Below, one piece after another: positions 22,890 through 30,185 of a stretch of DNA of 35,669 nt. The position numbers and the translations under genes are program-made. Source of the stretch: Paraktedonobacter sp035294465. GTDB lineage: Bacteria > Chloroflexota > Ktedonobacteria > Ktedonobacterales > Ktedonobacteraceae. Location: contig DATGKW010000048.1 in assembly GCA_035294465.1 (NCBI GenBank), positions 1 through 35,669 on the forward strand, written 5' to 3'. Position 1 is the first letter of the stretch; each line of letters starts with the position of its first letter. The notes beneath the pieces are model-generated. The model was given only the letters and a program-made list of their open reading frames with translations, had not been told where the DNA came from and did no database searches.

Positions 22890-24113
22890 ATGTCGCATGT
22901 TTCTGAAGACCTGCTGCCTCGTGATCCAGAGGAACACCAGGCCCGGCATCGCTCTGTGTTCGGAGCGCGCGGAAGGGGCGCAGCTTCCCGGGTGTTTCTG
23001 GCCCTGGTCCTGCTCCTGGTGCTTGGCGTGGGACTCTTTGCCGGCTGGGTCTATGGGAGAGACTCAGCGCTGCACCAGCTTGTAAGCGCACCAACTCCCC
23101 TGGCCACATTAGAGCCAGGGGCAAGCCCGGTCGCTACCATCCCCGCGTTGAATGGGAATAATCTGCAAGCGGTGCAGGAGGCTGTTATCCAGAAGGTAAG
23201 CCCGGCGGTAGTGGAGGTGGTTGCTCAGATGCCGGGTAGTACCAGCATTGGCTCAGGGGTCATTATTGACAAGCGTGGCTACATCGTCACCAACAATCAC
23301 GTGGTAGCTGGCGCGCAAAGTGTCCAGGTAGTTCTCTACGATAATACTCAACTTCAGGCGAGCGTGGCGGGGACCGATGCCCCTGATGACCTGGCAATTC
23401 TCAAGATCGCTTCCCCATCGCATCTGGTGGTGGCGACTCTGGGGGACTCGTCAAAGCTGGCCGTTGGCGAAGATGTGCTGGCAATTGGCAATCCCCTGGG
23501 CATTACGCAAACGGTGACCAATGGTATTATTAGCGCGCTGAATCGTACCGTCTCGGAGGGGCAGTCGTCGGCGGGGCAAACAGCCGCGACGATTCCCGAT
23601 GCGATCCAGACCAACGCGGCCATCAACCCGGGCAATAGCGGCGGTGCTCTGGTAGATCTGCAAGGGAATGTCATTGGTATTCCGACGTTGACCGCAATCG
23701 ATCCCGAATTCAACACTCCAGCAGCTGGCGTCGGCTTTGCTATTCCCTCAAATCGGGTCCGCTTCATCGCGGAACAGGTAATTCAGTACGGCAAAGTGCT
23801 GCACACAGGCCGGGCATCATTGGGTGTGGAGGTTGAGGCGGTGACACCCTACCTGGCCGAACTTCAGAATCTGGCTGTGGATCAGGGAGCACTGATCGTT
23901 AGCTTGCAGGCGGGAGGCCCTGCTCAACAAGCGGGACTCCAGGTAGGAGACGTAATCGTGCAAATCAACACGACTTCTATCCCTGACGCCTCGTCGCTGG
24001 AGGACTTTCTCGCCCAAGCCTCTCCAGGTGCTGTGGTGGAGGTCCAGATTGTTCGTGGAAACCAGCGGATGACGGTGCCCGTCACGCTAGGGGAGCTCTC
24101 CGCTCAATCGTGA
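22890..24113 (+). CDS. HtrA/DegP-like membrane-anchored serine protease with PDZ domain
   Basis: ATG 22890 is set by a perfect AAGGAGGTGAT ribosome site; the longer frame from 22776 would start inside the operator region. The 407-residue protein has an N-terminal cytoplasmic segment, one membrane helix (~33-54) and a linker. The trypsin-like domain has catalytic His137 (VTNNHVVAG), Asp167 (DAPDDLAILKI) and Ser250 (NPGNSGGAL). One PDZ domain spans ~305-398 (LGVEVE, QQAGLQVGDVIVQIN). It degrades or refolds damaged envelope proteins outside the membrane. It is followed by a strong terminator and is a single-gene unit with the shared dyad. Confidence 0.96.
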   Translation: MSHVSEDLLPRDPEEHQARHRSVFGARGRGAASRVFLALVLLLVLGVGLFAGWVYGRDSALHQLVSAPTPLATLEPGASPVATIPALNGNNLQAVQEAVIQKVSPAVVEVVAQMPGSTSIGSGVIIDKRGYIVTNNHVVAGAQSVQVVLYDNTQLQASVAGTDAPDDLAILKIASPSHLVVATLGDSSKLAVGEDVLAIGNPLGITQTVTNGIISALNRTVSEGQSSAGQTAATIPDAIQTNAAINPGNSGGALVDLQGNVIGIPTLTAIDPEFNTPAAGVGFAIPSNRVRFIAEQVIQYGKVLHTGRASLGVEVEAVTPYLAELQNLAVDQGALIVSLQAGGPAQQAGLQVGDVIVQINTTSIPDASSLEDFLAQASPGAVVEVQIVRGNQRMTVPVTLGELSAQS

Positions 24114-24202
24114 CAGCGAGCAGCATTCTTCTTGAAAGAAAGTAATCAGGAAACGATGCAAGCTGAAAAAAGAGGCGCGGGCAGAAGAAAATCAGGTCCG
24201 CA

Positions 24203-24224
24203 GAGGGCTATTTGAAAAGCCCTC
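24203..24224 (+). other. Hairpin in the htrA 3' untranslated region
   Basis: GAGGGCT and AGCCCTC form a perfect seven-base-pair stem with an eight-base loop, just before the larger terminator hairpin. It probably protects the mRNA end. Confidence 0.5.
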
Positions 24225-24229
24225 GTGCA

Positions 24230-24281
24230 GCAGAAAGGCGGAAAAAGAGGGGTCTCTTTCCCGCCTTTCTGCTAGATTTTT
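24230..24281 (+). terminator. Intrinsic terminator of the htrA transcript
   Basis: GCAGAAAGGCGG (24230-24241) pairs perfectly with CCGCCTTTCTGC (24261-24272). The stem continues inward through AAAGAG/CTCTTT with one bulge, and TTTTT at 24277-24281 follows. This is a strong factor-independent terminator. Confidence 0.85.
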
Positions 24282-24300
24282 GTTAATATCCCGTTATCTA

Positions 24301-24343
24301 TTTGTTAGATAAATTGACAAGATTTGGTATACGATTGTATATA
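24301..24343 (+). promoter_or_regulatory. Promoter and 21-bp dyad operator of the glycosyltransferase gene
   Basis: TTGACA (24314-24319), 18 bp and TATATA (24338-24343) form a good housekeeping promoter. The dyad TTTGT-N11-ACAAG (24301-24321) overlaps the -35, and ATTTGTTAGAT again ends exactly three bases before TTGACA. This matches the doxX unit in layout. Confidence 0.75.
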
Positions 24344-24649
24344 TCTATAGGGATGGGAAAGAGACGAGTTACCCGGCTGGTTTCTATCTATGGTCTATGG
24401 CGCCCATTGTTCCGTGCTGCGCCCAGGGAGAAGATTGATTCTGAGCATGTTGTTTAGAAGTGGGTACCATGCGGAACGCAATGAAGCAGCCTACTGAGGA
24501 GCTTTGTGGAGAGGGGGATGACGCGCCCAATGAATATGCGCCATCGCGCGACCGGTCAGAGCTGACCTCCCCGTTTGCCTTATGAGGATGTTCTCGCTTT
24601 CTGTTCTTTTTTCTTCGTGTCGACAAGAAACATGAAAAGGAGGAGAAAG
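24344..24649 (+). other. About 300-base leader of the glycosyltransferase mRNA
   Basis: The predicted transcript start near 24350 leaves an unusually long leader. It contains one 38-codon frame (24469-24585, starting MRNAMKQP) without a good ribosome site. I recognise no riboswitch or strong hairpin. The leader could still hold regulation not visible by eye. Confidence 0.35.
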
Positions 24650-25813
24650 ATGAAGATTGCTCATATCGCTCCGCCATGGTTCACGGTCCCTCCCAAACAC
24701 TATGGCGGAACGGAGACGGTATTGTTTCATTTGATCGAGGAGCAGGTAGCACAGGGGCACGAAGTGATCTTACTGGCCCCTGGAGATGCCAAAACGACGG
24801 CCAGAGTGGTTTCGTTTTTCGAGCAGTCGCTTATCGACAGTGGAATACCCTGGCACGCTCATCTGAAAGCTTATTATCATCTGCATCAGTCGGTGGAGTA
24901 TGTCAAAGATCATGCATTTGATATCCTGCATACGCATCTATCTTCATCGGCGGATATGTATCTGTTTCCTTTAACAGCCGATCTGGCTACACCCCACCTG
25001 ATGACGATTCATAGTCGCTTCCCGTTTGATCGGGTAGGGAACTGGATCGGTGACGCCGATGCCTACTACCTCAAATGGGCCAGCAGAATTCGCGCAGTCG
25101 CGATTAGCCAGAGCGCACGATCTCAGCTTCCCCCTGAGCTTAACGTCGCTGGCGTTGTGCATCATGGCGTGCCTATGAAGCTCTTTGAGCCAACCATTGA
25201 TGCTCCCGACGAGTTCTTTGTCTGGTTGGGCCGCATGGTTCCTGACAAGGGGCCGCATCTGGCGATTGCCGCAGCACGCAAAGCAGGGGTTCCGCTGGTG
25301 CTGGCCGGAATCGTCGATCACCATATTCCCGAGGCTGTGCGCTATTTTCGCGAACTAATCGAGCCGCAGCTCGACGGGTGCCAGATTCGCTATGTTGGGC
25401 CGGTCATGCTGGCAGACAAAAGGGACCTGCTGAGCCGAGCGCGTGCGCTGCTCAATCCCATTCAATGGGAAGAACCATTCGGCATGGTAATGATCGAGGC
25501 TATGGCCACGGGGTGTCCGGTGATTACCTTTCCTCGTGGTGCGGCCCCTGAGATCCTGGCGCATGGTGAGAGCGGTTTTCTGGCGCAGGATGTCGATGAA
25601 ATGGCCAGCTTTATCAAGCAAATTGGCCTGCTCGACCGGTCCAGAGTTCGCGCCTACGCCGAGACGCACTTTTCCTCCCAGGTCATGGCAGAGCGCTACC
25701 TTGCCCTGTATCGCCAGGTGAGTGCTGGCATGCAGCCGGGCGTATATCCTGACTCTCGCATGATTGGCGCTGCTCCGGCCGGCAACGAAGAGCCTGAAAT
25801 GATTCGTGCATAA
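24650..25813 (+). CDS. Glycosyltransferase family 4 (GT-B fold)
   Basis: ATG 24650 is set by AAAGGAGGAG just upstream. The 387-residue protein opens MKIAHIAPPWFTVPPKHYGGTE, a GT4 N-terminus whose GGTE loop contacts the acceptor. The C-terminal domain has FVWLGRMVPDKGPHLAIAAA and the EX7E nucleotide-sugar motif in EEPFGMVMIEAMATGCPVI, followed by FPRGAAPEIL. It is a soluble or membrane-associated retaining enzyme that uses a nucleotide-sugar donor. Neither donor nor acceptor can be predicted. Its placement in the stress cluster, behind the same operator as htrA and doxX, suggests a role in a protective glycan or compatible solute. Confidence 0.92.
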   Translation: MKIAHIAPPWFTVPPKHYGGTETVLFHLIEEQVAQGHEVILLAPGDAKTTARVVSFFEQSLIDSGIPWHAHLKAYYHLHQSVEYVKDHAFDILHTHLSSSADMYLFPLTADLATPHLMTIHSRFPFDRVGNWIGDADAYYLKWASRIRAVAISQSARSQLPPELNVAGVVHHGVPMKLFEPTIDAPDEFFVWLGRMVPDKGPHLAIAAARKAGVPLVLAGIVDHHIPEAVRYFRELIEPQLDGCQIRYVGPVMLADKRDLLSRARALLNPIQWEEPFGMVMIEAMATGCPVITFPRGAAPEILAHGESGFLAQDVDEMASFIKQIGLLDRSRVRAYAETHFSSQVMAERYLALYRQVSAGMQPGVYPDSRMIGAAPAGNEEPEMIRA

Positions 25814-26079
25814 GGTAAAAGTGGACGGTATGAACGTCACTATACCGGCGTTGCTATAAAAGATCGGGGAGAAGAAGAGCAGCCGAAGACGCACCTTTTC
25901 CCTCAACGAGAGGAGACCAGAACGAAAACCGGTGATTGTTACATACCTCCTTTTTGGGGAATAAAAAAAGATACACGGTTGTTGTTAGCAGGTGGAAAGG
26001 ATAGAAGGGTCAGGCGGGAAGCGCCCTGGTCCCCATCATCACGCTTCTATCTGTCATTTGCTGAAGGAGGTGAAGATGT

Positions 26080-26562
26080 ATGGCTTTGTTGACAAAGTAT
26101 GATCCGTTCCATGAAGTGCTTAGCTTACGCGATGCGATGAACCTGCTCTTTGAGCAGAGCGTTGTAAGTCCGACCTGGTGGAGAACTGGCGCACGAGTGT
26201 TCGGTGCGCCTGTGGATGCCTATGAGACGGAGCAGGGCTATCAGGTGACGGTGCTCGTACCTGGAATCAAGCCAGAGGATATCGATATCTCAGTACAGCA
26301 GCACCAGTTGTCAATCAAGGGGCAATATCCAGCTTTCCTTGAAGATGAGAAACAGGTCAACTGGTTGGTACATGAGATTGGCTCTGGTTCCTTTGAGCGC
26401 ACGATCACTTTCGACCGGCCCATCGATCCCGATAAGGTCGAGACGCACTACGAGTACGGCGTACTGACCATTTCGCTGCCAGTAAGCGAGGCCAGTCGCC
26501 CGAGGCGGATCAGCATCACCGGCCCAGCGGAGCAGTTGGCCGAAGCAGGTGCGAGCCGCTAA
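26080..26562 (+). CDS. Small heat shock protein (Hsp20/alpha-crystallin)
   Basis: GAAGGAGGTGA at 26063-26073 sets the start. The 160-residue protein has a short N-terminal arm (DPFHEVLSLRDAMNLLFEQ). The alpha-crystallin domain at ~45-145 runs from PVDAYETEQGYQVTVLVPGI to the signature EYGVLTISLPVSE, and a short tail follows. It forms oligomers that hold unfolding proteins for DnaK. It is the last gene of the stress cluster and lies 266 bp after the glycosyltransferase gene with its own leader. No copy of the shared 21-bp dyad was found before it. A structured region follows the gene. Confidence 0.95.
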   Translation: MALLTKYDPFHEVLSLRDAMNLLFEQSVVSPTWWRTGARVFGAPVDAYETEQGYQVTVLVPGIKPEDIDISVQQHQLSIKGQYPAFLEDEKQVNWLVHEIGSGSFERTITFDRPIDPDKVETHYEYGVLTISLPVSEASRPRRISITGPAEQLAEAGASR

Positions 26563-26570
26563 TCCCTCCA

Positions 26571-26832
26571 GGGAACCATGTATGCTGCTCGCAACCGATG
26601 TGAGCGCCCTCTTCAGGTTCCCAGGCAAATAATGAGACCTTATCTCTGTCTCTAGGAAGACAGAGAGCATCTCCTCCCGGAAGTGAGAGTGAGGGACCAG
26701 GTAAGTGAGAGAGTGTGTGAAATGAATCGGGTGGTCCTGTAGGCGGCTGATCTGGTCAGCCGCATTCTTCCGGCGAGGAGCGTTTCTTCTCCTTACCCCG
26801 CAGGCAGCCAGGCAGAAAGCCTGGCTTTTTTT
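26571..26832 (+). ncRNA. Candidate structured RNA or highly structured hsp20 3' region
   Basis: Four helices can be drawn in order. P1 is GGGAACC/GGTTCCC (26571-26577 with 26616-26622) enclosing GCTC/GAGC. P2 is TCTCTGTCT/AGACAGAGA (26643-26651 with 26658-26666). P3 is GCGGCTGA/TCAGCCGC (26743-26750 with 26756-26763). P4 is the terminator stem at 26806-26832. No reading frame of note fills the stretch. It starts eight bases after the hsp20 stop and ends at an intrinsic terminator. I cannot match it to a known RNA family, and no internal promoter was identified, so a 3' untranslated region is equally possible. Confidence 0.4.
26806..26832 (+). terminator. Intrinsic terminator
   Basis: AGCCAGGC and GCCTGGCT form an eight-base-pair stem with an AGAAA loop, and seven T residues follow immediately (26826-26832). 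It terminates plus-strand transcription from hsp20 or from the candidate RNA. Confidence 0.9.
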
Positions 26833-26836
26833 CTGC

Positions 26837-26962
26837 CTATCTGGATGTTCTCACAGTCACGCCCTCGACCGTCATCTGACCGGGCGGCCTCGCCGAAGTA
26901 AGGCCGTCGGCACCCTTGACTGCAATCAGCGGCGCATATGTGGAGAACAGGCACAGCTCCAT
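26837..26962 (-). CDS. Possible 41-aa micro-ORF coupled to the ybaK-type gene
   Basis: The ATG at 26962 follows the TAA of the deacylase gene by one base (TAAGATG), with AGAGGA as a nearby ribosome site. The product reads MELCLFSTYAPLIAVKGADG and continues to VEGVTVRTSR with no family recognised. The tight spacing and ribosome site favour translation. The short length means chance cannot be excluded. Confidence 0.35.
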   Translation of the reverse strand: MELCLFSTYAPLIAVKGADGLTSARPPGQMTVEGVTVRTSR

Positions 26963-26963
26963 C

Positions 26964-27470
26964 TTAGTCCTCTGTTTCTTCCGAGGGAGTAACTGTCGCG
27001 TTGATGACGGTTGCGCCAGTCACGGCCAGCAAATCGGCTACGCGCAGGCGCAGGTTAATCCCACGCTGGCCGCCGTTGATAAAAAGCTCTTCTAACTGCG
27101 CGCCGCTGGCATCCAGGTACATTTCAAACGGCTTGTCCAGCAAGGCCAGGGGCGAGATGCCACCTACTTTCAGGCCGGTCAGGCGTTCAGCCTCGCGCTG
27201 CGGAGCCATCTGCAGGTTTTTGGCACCGACAGCTCTGGCGGCCAGGCGCGGGTTGAGTTCGCGATCACCGGGCACCATGATTAGCAGGTGGCGGTTGTCG
27301 TCGGCCAGCGTGACCAGGGTTTTAAAGACATGGCCGGCTGGCACGCCGAGCAGCAGAGCAACCTCTTCGGCGGAATGAATCGTCTCTGGATACGTGAAGG
27401 TCGTATACGGCACATGCCGTTTATCCAGCAGGCGCATTGCATTGGTTTTTGCTTTGCTTTGTTTTGCCAT
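26964..27470 (-). CDS. ybaK: YbaK/EbsC-family Cys-tRNA(Pro) deacylase
   Basis: Start at 27470 (MAKQSKAKTNAMRLLDKR) with AGGAAG upstream; the longer frame adds an unrelated head. The 168-residue protein is full length. It shows EEVALLLGVPAGHVFKTLVTL with the conserved catalytic lysine in FKTLV, then GAKNLQMAPQREAERLTGLKVGGISPLAL, the YbaK core. The enzyme hydrolyses cysteine mischarged on tRNA-Pro (or related mischarged tRNAs) in the cytoplasm. It is convergent with hsp20 and divergent from the CocE-type hydrolase. Confidence 0.93.
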   Translation of the reverse strand: MAKQSKAKTNAMRLLDKRHVPYTTFTYPETIHSAEEVALLLGVPAGHVFKTLVTLADDNRHLLIMVPGDRELNPRLAARAVGAKNLQMAPQREAERLTGLKVGGISPLALLDKPFEMYLDASGAQLEELFINGGQRGINLRLRVADLLAVTGATVINATVTPSEETED

Positions 27471-27725
27471 TGAGAATACTTCCTGAAGTAAGGAATATAC
27501 ACGCTGCTCATCACAGAGCACAGCGCTTGAGAAGTCTGCTGCCCGGTGCCTGTGTACGCACTCGTATCAGTTCTTCTAGCAGAAGCTGTGGCTCGATGAT
27601 TGTCTGTTCAGTATAGCATGGATTGAGCTAAGAAATTGCGCCCCTGTCCTACGGCGTTGTAAGATGAGTCAGATTCTCCATTCTTCAATAGCAACGATTT
27701 TGAAATGAGAGCAGAGGATTCTTCA

Positions 27726-29510
27726 ATGGCAATGCAAAGCAATCAGCAGGTTATTGTTGAGTATGACGTGCCGGCCAGGATGCGCGACGGCGTAACGCTA
27801 CGCGCAAACATTTTTCGCCCGGCGAGCGAAGGGCAATGGCCAGTGCTGCTAACCCGCTTGCCCTACGGCAAAGACTTTCCCATTGGCTCCTCGATGATGG
27901 ATCCCGGACAGGTCGCGCGGCGCGGCTATGTGGTAATTGTCCAGGATACACGCGGGCGTATGACCTCAGAGGGCGAATGGATTCCGTTTATTCACGAACC
28001 AGAAGATGGTGTGGATACGATTGCCTGGGCCTCTGAATTGCCCTACAGCGACGGCCAGGTGGGCATGTATGGTATCTCCTATTTTGGCTTTACCCAGTGG
28101 GCGGCAGCGATCCATCGGCCACCAGCGCTCAAAGCGATCATTCCTGCCCAGACCTGGAACGATCCTTTTAATGGAGTGCTCTTTCGTGGCGGCGCGCAAG
28201 AACTTGGCTCCTCTGGCTCCTGGCAGTTGAATATGGCACTGGACGTGCTCATGCGCCGCCACCGGGGGAATCCAGAGGCGCTTGGCCAGGCCATCTATTT
28301 GCTTGTCAGGGAAATCGATACGCTGGGGACCAGTGGCTATGCCTCGTTGCCTCTGAAGGATTTTGCTCCCTTAAAGCAGCAAGACATAGCCCCTTACTTC
28401 TTTGAGAATTTCAATCATCCGATGGAGCGTGATTACGAACTGGTGCGCCCGCTGCACATCATTGGGCACCACCACGATGTCACTGTGCCAACTCTGAATA
28501 TTGGCGGCTGGTACGATATCTTTGTGCAGGATACCATTACCCATTTCAAGGCCATGCGCGAAGAGGGGAGCACGCCGGAGGCCAGGCAGAGCAAACTGCT
28601 TATCGGACCCTGGGCGCATGGAGGCTTTGCCAATCCAATCGGCGAACTCAACTTTGGTTTCGGTGCCAGCGCGGCCTTGATTGATCTCAAGATGGACCTG
28701 GTCAGTTACCAGTTGCGCTGGTTCGATCACTGGCTCAAGGGCATTGACACGGGTATGTTGAACGAAGCGCCAATCAAGCTCTTCGTCATGGGAGCAAATA
28801 TCTGGCGCGACGAATACGAATGGCCTCTGGCGCGCGCCGTAGCAACCCGTTACTACCTGCACAGCGGCGGGCACGCCAACAGCCTGAATGGTGATGGTAC
28901 CCTCAGTATGCACCCACCAGCATCATCAGAGGCTATCTCTGATCAGTACATCTATGATCCCGCTAACCCCGTACCCACACGCGGCGGTGCTCTTCTGATG
29001 ACGCCTGAGTATCGTCCTGGTCCATATGACCAGCGTCCGGTAGAGGCTCGCGAAGATGTGCTGGTATATACTAGCGAAGCGCTCTCAACTGATGTAGAGG
29101 TGACTGGACCGATCAAGGTTCATCTGTGGGCGGCGTCAAGCGCGCCAGATACCGATTTTGTTGCGCGTCTGGTCGATGTCCATCCTGATGGCTACGCCCA
29201 GAATCTCACCGACGGCATTATTCGCGCGCGTTACCGCCATTTTGAGCAGGGAGAAGCGCCCAGCCTGATTGAGCCTGGTCGGGCCTACGAATACGAGATT
29301 GATCTCTGGTCAACCAGCAACCTGTTCAAGGCGGGGCACCGTATACGCGTGGATGTAACCAGCAGCTCTTTCCCGCGCTGGGACCGCAACCCCAATACCG
29401 GCCACCCCTTCGGGACCGACGCGGAACTGGCGACCGCGCGCCAGACGATTCTGCACGACGAGGCTCACCCATCATATATCATTTTACCCATTGTGCCAGC
29501 GCGTACGTAA
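27726..29510 (+). CDS. CocE/NonD-family alpha/beta hydrolase (X-Pro dipeptidyl-peptidase S15 type)
   Basis: ATG 27726 has AGAGGA seven bases upstream, so the in-frame ATG at 27705 is less likely. The 594-residue protein has an S15 hydrolase domain with nucleophile Ser118 in GMYGISYFGFTQW, matching the GxSxxG elbow of cocaine esterase. NIGGWYDIF and LLIGPWAHGG hold the expected acid and histidine regions. A C-terminal jelly-roll domain follows from ~390 (SEALSTDVEVTGPIKVHLW to RIRVDVTSSSFPRWDRNPNTG). No signal peptide is seen, so it is probably cytoplasmic. Members cleave esters, amides or X-Pro peptides; the substrate is open. Confidence 0.93.
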   Translation: MAMQSNQQVIVEYDVPARMRDGVTLRANIFRPASEGQWPVLLTRLPYGKDFPIGSSMMDPGQVARRGYVVIVQDTRGRMTSEGEWIPFIHEPEDGVDTIAWASELPYSDGQVGMYGISYFGFTQWAAAIHRPPALKAIIPAQTWNDPFNGVLFRGGAQELGSSGSWQLNMALDVLMRRHRGNPEALGQAIYLLVREIDTLGTSGYASLPLKDFAPLKQQDIAPYFFENFNHPMERDYELVRPLHIIGHHHDVTVPTLNIGGWYDIFVQDTITHFKAMREEGSTPEARQSKLLIGPWAHGGFANPIGELNFGFGASAALIDLKMDLVSYQLRWFDHWLKGIDTGMLNEAPIKLFVMGANIWRDEYEWPLARAVATRYYLHSGGHANSLNGDGTLSMHPPASSEAISDQYIYDPANPVPTRGGALLMTPEYRPGPYDQRPVEAREDVLVYTSEALSTDVEVTGPIKVHLWAASSAPDTDFVARLVDVHPDGYAQNLTDGIIRARYRHFEQGEAPSLIEPGRAYEYEIDLWSTSNLFKAGHRIRVDVTSSSFPRWDRNPNTGHPFGTDAELATARQTILHDEAHPSYIILPIVPART

Positions 29511-29561
29511 AGCTTTGGCTCTTTCCTATGATAAGGAGAGATTGGAAGGAGCGAACGGTAG

Positions 29562-30092
29562 ATGCAGCAAGAAGATCTCGCTCTAGTCAAACCCACTGTG
29601 GCTTTAGAGAAAGAATACGTAGCTATGGTCCGTGAATTTATGGAAACGGATGAAGCCTGGTTTACCAACTTTCCCCTGGCCTTAGAAAATTTTGCAGAAT
29701 TTGTACGCGAGTTGGAGGAGGAAGAGCAGGGGGTTGGTCTGCCTCCGGGAGTCGTACCACAGCAAACCTACTGGCTTGTCAAAGATGGCGTGAACGTCCT
29801 GGGCGAGATCCGCCTGCGCCCGCGCTTAACAGAGCCATTCGAGCAGCATAACGGGCATATTGGCTATAACATCCGTCCCTCTCAACGCGGGCGTGGCTAC
29901 GCCACTCGTCAGCTTGCTCTCGTGCTGGACAAGGCGCGAGAGCAAGGACTGACCCGCGTTATGCTGACCATAGATGGCGAGAATCCCTCGTCTGTGCGGG
30001 TGATCGAGAAAAATGCTGGCAAGCTGGCATGGCAGCGTCTCGCGCCGGAATCGGGCGAGACGCTCTCTTGCTATTGGATCGACTTGATATAA
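29562..30092 (+). CDS. GNAT-family N-acetyltransferase
   Basis: The 176-residue protein has the GNAT acetyl-CoA-binding motif A, YNIRPSQRGRGYATRQLALVL (Arg/Gln-x-x-Gly-x-Gly/Ala), preceded by a strand (LGEIRLRPRL). Motif B follows (RVMLTIDGENPSSVRVIEKNAGKLAW), where the Asn-Pro-Ser-Ser segment is typical. GGAAGGAG lies upstream. It transfers acetyl from acetyl-CoA to an amine; small-molecule or protein targets are both possible. It follows the CocE-type gene by 51 bp and may share its transcript. Confidence 0.9.
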   Translation: MQQEDLALVKPTVALEKEYVAMVREFMETDEAWFTNFPLALENFAEFVRELEEEEQGVGLPPGVVPQQTYWLVKDGVNVLGEIRLRPRLTEPFEQHNGHIGYNIRPSQRGRGYATRQLALVLDKAREQGLTRVMLTIDGENPSSVRVIEKNAGKLAWQRLAPESGETLSCYWIDLI

Positions 30093-30140
30093 CAAAAGTT
30101 GTTATTTGTGGATTTGCAGCATTTTCAGAATTTTCTGATG

Positions 30141-30185
30141 AGCAGGAGAGGACTGGGTAAAATGCATATCTCATCCTCTCCTGCT
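30141..30185. terminator. Perfect 12-bp inverted repeat between convergent genes
   Basis: AGCAGGAGAGGA (30141-30152) and TCCTCTCCTGCT (30174-30185) are exact complements with a 21-base loop. The repeat lies between the GNAT and kinase genes and touches the kinase stop codon. A smaller hairpin (ATAACAA/TTGTTAT, 30089-30105) lies just upstream. Together they probably end transcription from both sides, though neither strand shows a clear U-tract. Confidence 0.6.

Noticed and set aside
24469..24585. 38-codon frame in the glycosyltransferase leader as a leader peptide
   Set aside because: No convincing ribosome site and short enough to arise by chance; mentioned only within the leader entry.
25925..25990. 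Fourth copy of the TTTGTTAGAT element before hsp20
   Set aside because: Only TTGTTACA and TTGTTAGCA-like stretches occur, without the ACAAA half-site at the right spacing.
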